14,304 bases of DNA from Clostridia bacterium (GTDB lineage Bacteria > Bacillota > Clostridia > Oscillospirales > CAG-272). Location: NCBI GenBank assembly GCA_900753295.1, contig CAADYQ010000043.1, positions 1 to 14,304 of the forward strand. Reading direction: 5' to 3'. This document shows positions 13,722 through 14,304 of the stretch, piece by piece. The notes under the pieces were generated by a model. It saw only the letters and a list, made by a program, of their open reading frames with translations. It ran no database searches and had not been told where the DNA came from. How positions within the stretch are numbered: the first letter of the stretch is position 1; each line of letters begins with the position of its first letter. The translations under genes and the position numbers were made by a program.

Positions 13722-13949
13722 TTTTTGGGACTCGGGTGGCGTTTTGGCAGACTCATATCTTCATACCCCGACCGTGAAGTTAGTACAGAGTCTTATCTGC
13801 TACACGTCTTTAGTTACTTCAGAACATGAAGTAACTTCCCGGCGAGGTAAGTACAGGTTTATATCATATTTCACGTCTTAAGTTTCTTCGGAAAATGAAG
13901 TAACGCACCCATAAAATGAGAGCAGGTTTATATCTGCTCTCAATTTTTT
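13722..13949 (+). repeat. Dispersed non-coding element, copy B (plus strand)
   Basis: It begins on the base after the acyl-CoA synthetase stop codon with TTTTTGGG-ACTCGGGTG (13722-13738). The 21-nt block at 13759-13779 is identical to the reverse complement of 841-861. A GTTACTTC/GAAGTAAC hairpin unit follows (AACATGAA at 13823-13830) and repeats 69 bp on (13892-13899). A 19-nt block (13862-13880) is identical to the complement of 662-680. It ends in a terminator. The ORFs covering it are not conserved in copy A. It may be a mobile non-coding repeat or a structured RNA carried as a 3' UTR. Confidence 0.7.
13918..13949 (+). terminator. Intrinsic terminator closing non-coding element copy B
   Basis: GAGAGCAG (13918-13925) and CTGCTCTC (13934-13941) form a perfect 8-bp stem with an 8-nt loop, followed by AA and TTTTTT (13944-13949). 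The loop bases TTTATAT belong to the repeat unit, so the terminator is built into the element. It is the likely end of the acyl-CoA synthetase transcript. Confidence 0.85.
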
Positions 13950-13967
13950 GTTTCTACGAAGAATAAT

Positions 13968-13993
13968 GTAGATTTCGCTCTCGCGAAATCTAC
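13968..13993. repeat. Perfect palindromic hairpin GTAGATTTCGC/GCGAAATCTAC
   Basis: An 11-bp perfect stem with a TCTC loop. It resembles the outer A+T-rich hairpins of the inverted-repeat element (171-194 and 552-573), which also have an AGATTT...GC / GC...AAATCT form with a 4-nt loop. This suggests one family of small intergenic palindromes. There is no T run, so it is not an obvious terminator. Confidence 0.55.
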
Positions 13994-14046
13994 CTCTATG
14001 AATCTTATTTTGCATAAAATACGCGCGGCGGCAAATAATAATGTCA

Positions 14047-14067
14047 GCCGTCGGGAAAGCCGGCGGC
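14047..14067 (+). other. GC-rich hairpin in the region just before the HPr gene
   Basis: GCCGTCGG pairs with CCGGCGGC (8 bp including one G-T) around a GAAAG loop, 30 bp before the start. A weak promoter, TTGCAT (14010-14015) with AATAAT (14034-14039) and an 18-bp spacer, lies before it. If used, the hairpin would sit near the 5' end of the mRNA. Both are uncertain. Confidence 0.3.
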
Positions 14068-14097
14068 GTGATCCGCGAAAGGATGCAAAAAAAATAC

Positions 14098-14304
14098 ATG
14101 AAGACCTTTAGTTACACCATCAATTCAAAAAACGGGATGCACGCGCGCCCTGCGGGAGCGCTCGTCAACGCCGCAAAGGAATTTTCATCAGATATTATGG
14201 TCACAAAAGGCGACCGCGATGCCGACGCAAAGCGCCTTTTTTCGGTAATGAGTCTCGGCGCGCGCTGTGGCGACGAGTTGACTTTCCGCATAAGCGGCGG
14301 CGAC
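14098..14304 (+). CDS. HPr-family phosphocarrier protein (3' end cut by window)
   Basis: The first 69 codons of an HPr-like protein, which relays phosphate from Enzyme I to PTS sugar transporters. The phosphorylation site is intact: GMHARPAGALV with His15 at exactly the HPr position. The second landmark, normally KS-I-x-x-VMSLG with regulatory Ser46, reads KRLFSVMSLG, so position 46 is Arg (codon 14233-14235). The fold pattern continues to the window edge (DELTFRISGGD). An in-frame ATG at 14083 would add MQKKY. 14098 is preferred because it puts His15 and residue 46 in standard register, although the AAAGGA near 14078-14083 is then about 14 bp away. Confidence 0.85.
   Translation, partial: MKTFSYTINSKNGMHARPAGALVNAAKEFSSDIMVTKGDRDADAKRLFSVMSLGARCGDELTFRISGGD

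Noticed and set aside
13615..13881. An 88-codon + strand frame running out of the acyl-CoA synthetase gene, and a 73-codon - strand frame at 13878-14099
   Set aside because: The first is an out-of-frame shadow extended through the non-coding element. The second spans the terminator and hairpins. Neither is conserved in the other element copy.
13789..13926. A possible CRISPR array from the repeated units
   Set aside because: The units are diverged along their whole length with a 69-bp period and no short identical repeat/variable spacer pattern. No cas genes are nearby.

Overview
The window looks like chromosomal DNA of a gut-type Clostridia member (Bacillota), probably Oscillospirales or a neighbouring order. 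This rests on GC-rich coding sequence with AT-rich intergenic DNA, consensus sigma-A promoters, strong GGAGG-type ribosome binding sites, a LuxS/MTA-SAH-nucleosidase pair, an HPr-family protein, and palindromic intergenic repeats of a kind I associate from memory with gut Clostridia. All twelve genes I accept are on the + strand. No rRNA, tRNA, transposase, phage gene or CRISPR array is visible.

Bases 1-1038 hold no gene. They are a mosaic of non-coding repeats: a 430-bp element with 51-bp perfect inverted repeats (159-588), a copy of a second repeat family on the - strand (604-896), and then a clear promoter (923-951) with a palindrome at its predicted start site.

Bases 1039-7562 form a carbohydrate operon: a TIM-barrel sugar phosphate isomerase/epimerase, a propeller-like lipoprotein, a Gfo/Idh/MocA oxidoreductase, an MFS transporter and a cytoplasmic GH2 beta-glycosidase. 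Genes are coupled by ATGA or 14-nt overlaps or short gaps, except for a terminator-like hairpin just before the transporter. The set fits import of a glycoside, followed by hydrolysis and redox/isomerase processing of the sugar. The substrate cannot be read from the sequence.

Bases 7563-8209 carry secG, alone between its own consensus extended -10 promoter and a strong terminator. Bases 8145-11932 form a second apparent operon with its own promoter: a secreted GH13 (alpha-amylase clan) lipoprotein, a two-helix membrane protein of unknown function, luxS and mtnN. The last two are consecutive steps of S-adenosylhomocysteine recycling that yield the AI-2 precursor. A long-chain acyl-CoA synthetase-like gene (12027-13721) follows.

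Immediately after its stop codon lies a second, oppositely oriented copy of the repeat family seen at 604-896, ending in an intrinsic terminator (13722-13949). The window closes inside an HPr-family gene (14098 to the edge) that keeps His15 but has Arg at the usual Ser46 position. The most unusual items are the paired non-coding elements with an exact 69-bp internal period, the inverted-repeat element, the HPr variant, the oxidoreductase/isomerase glycoside locus, and a carbohydrate-enzyme-type N-terminal domain apparently shared by both lipoproteins.
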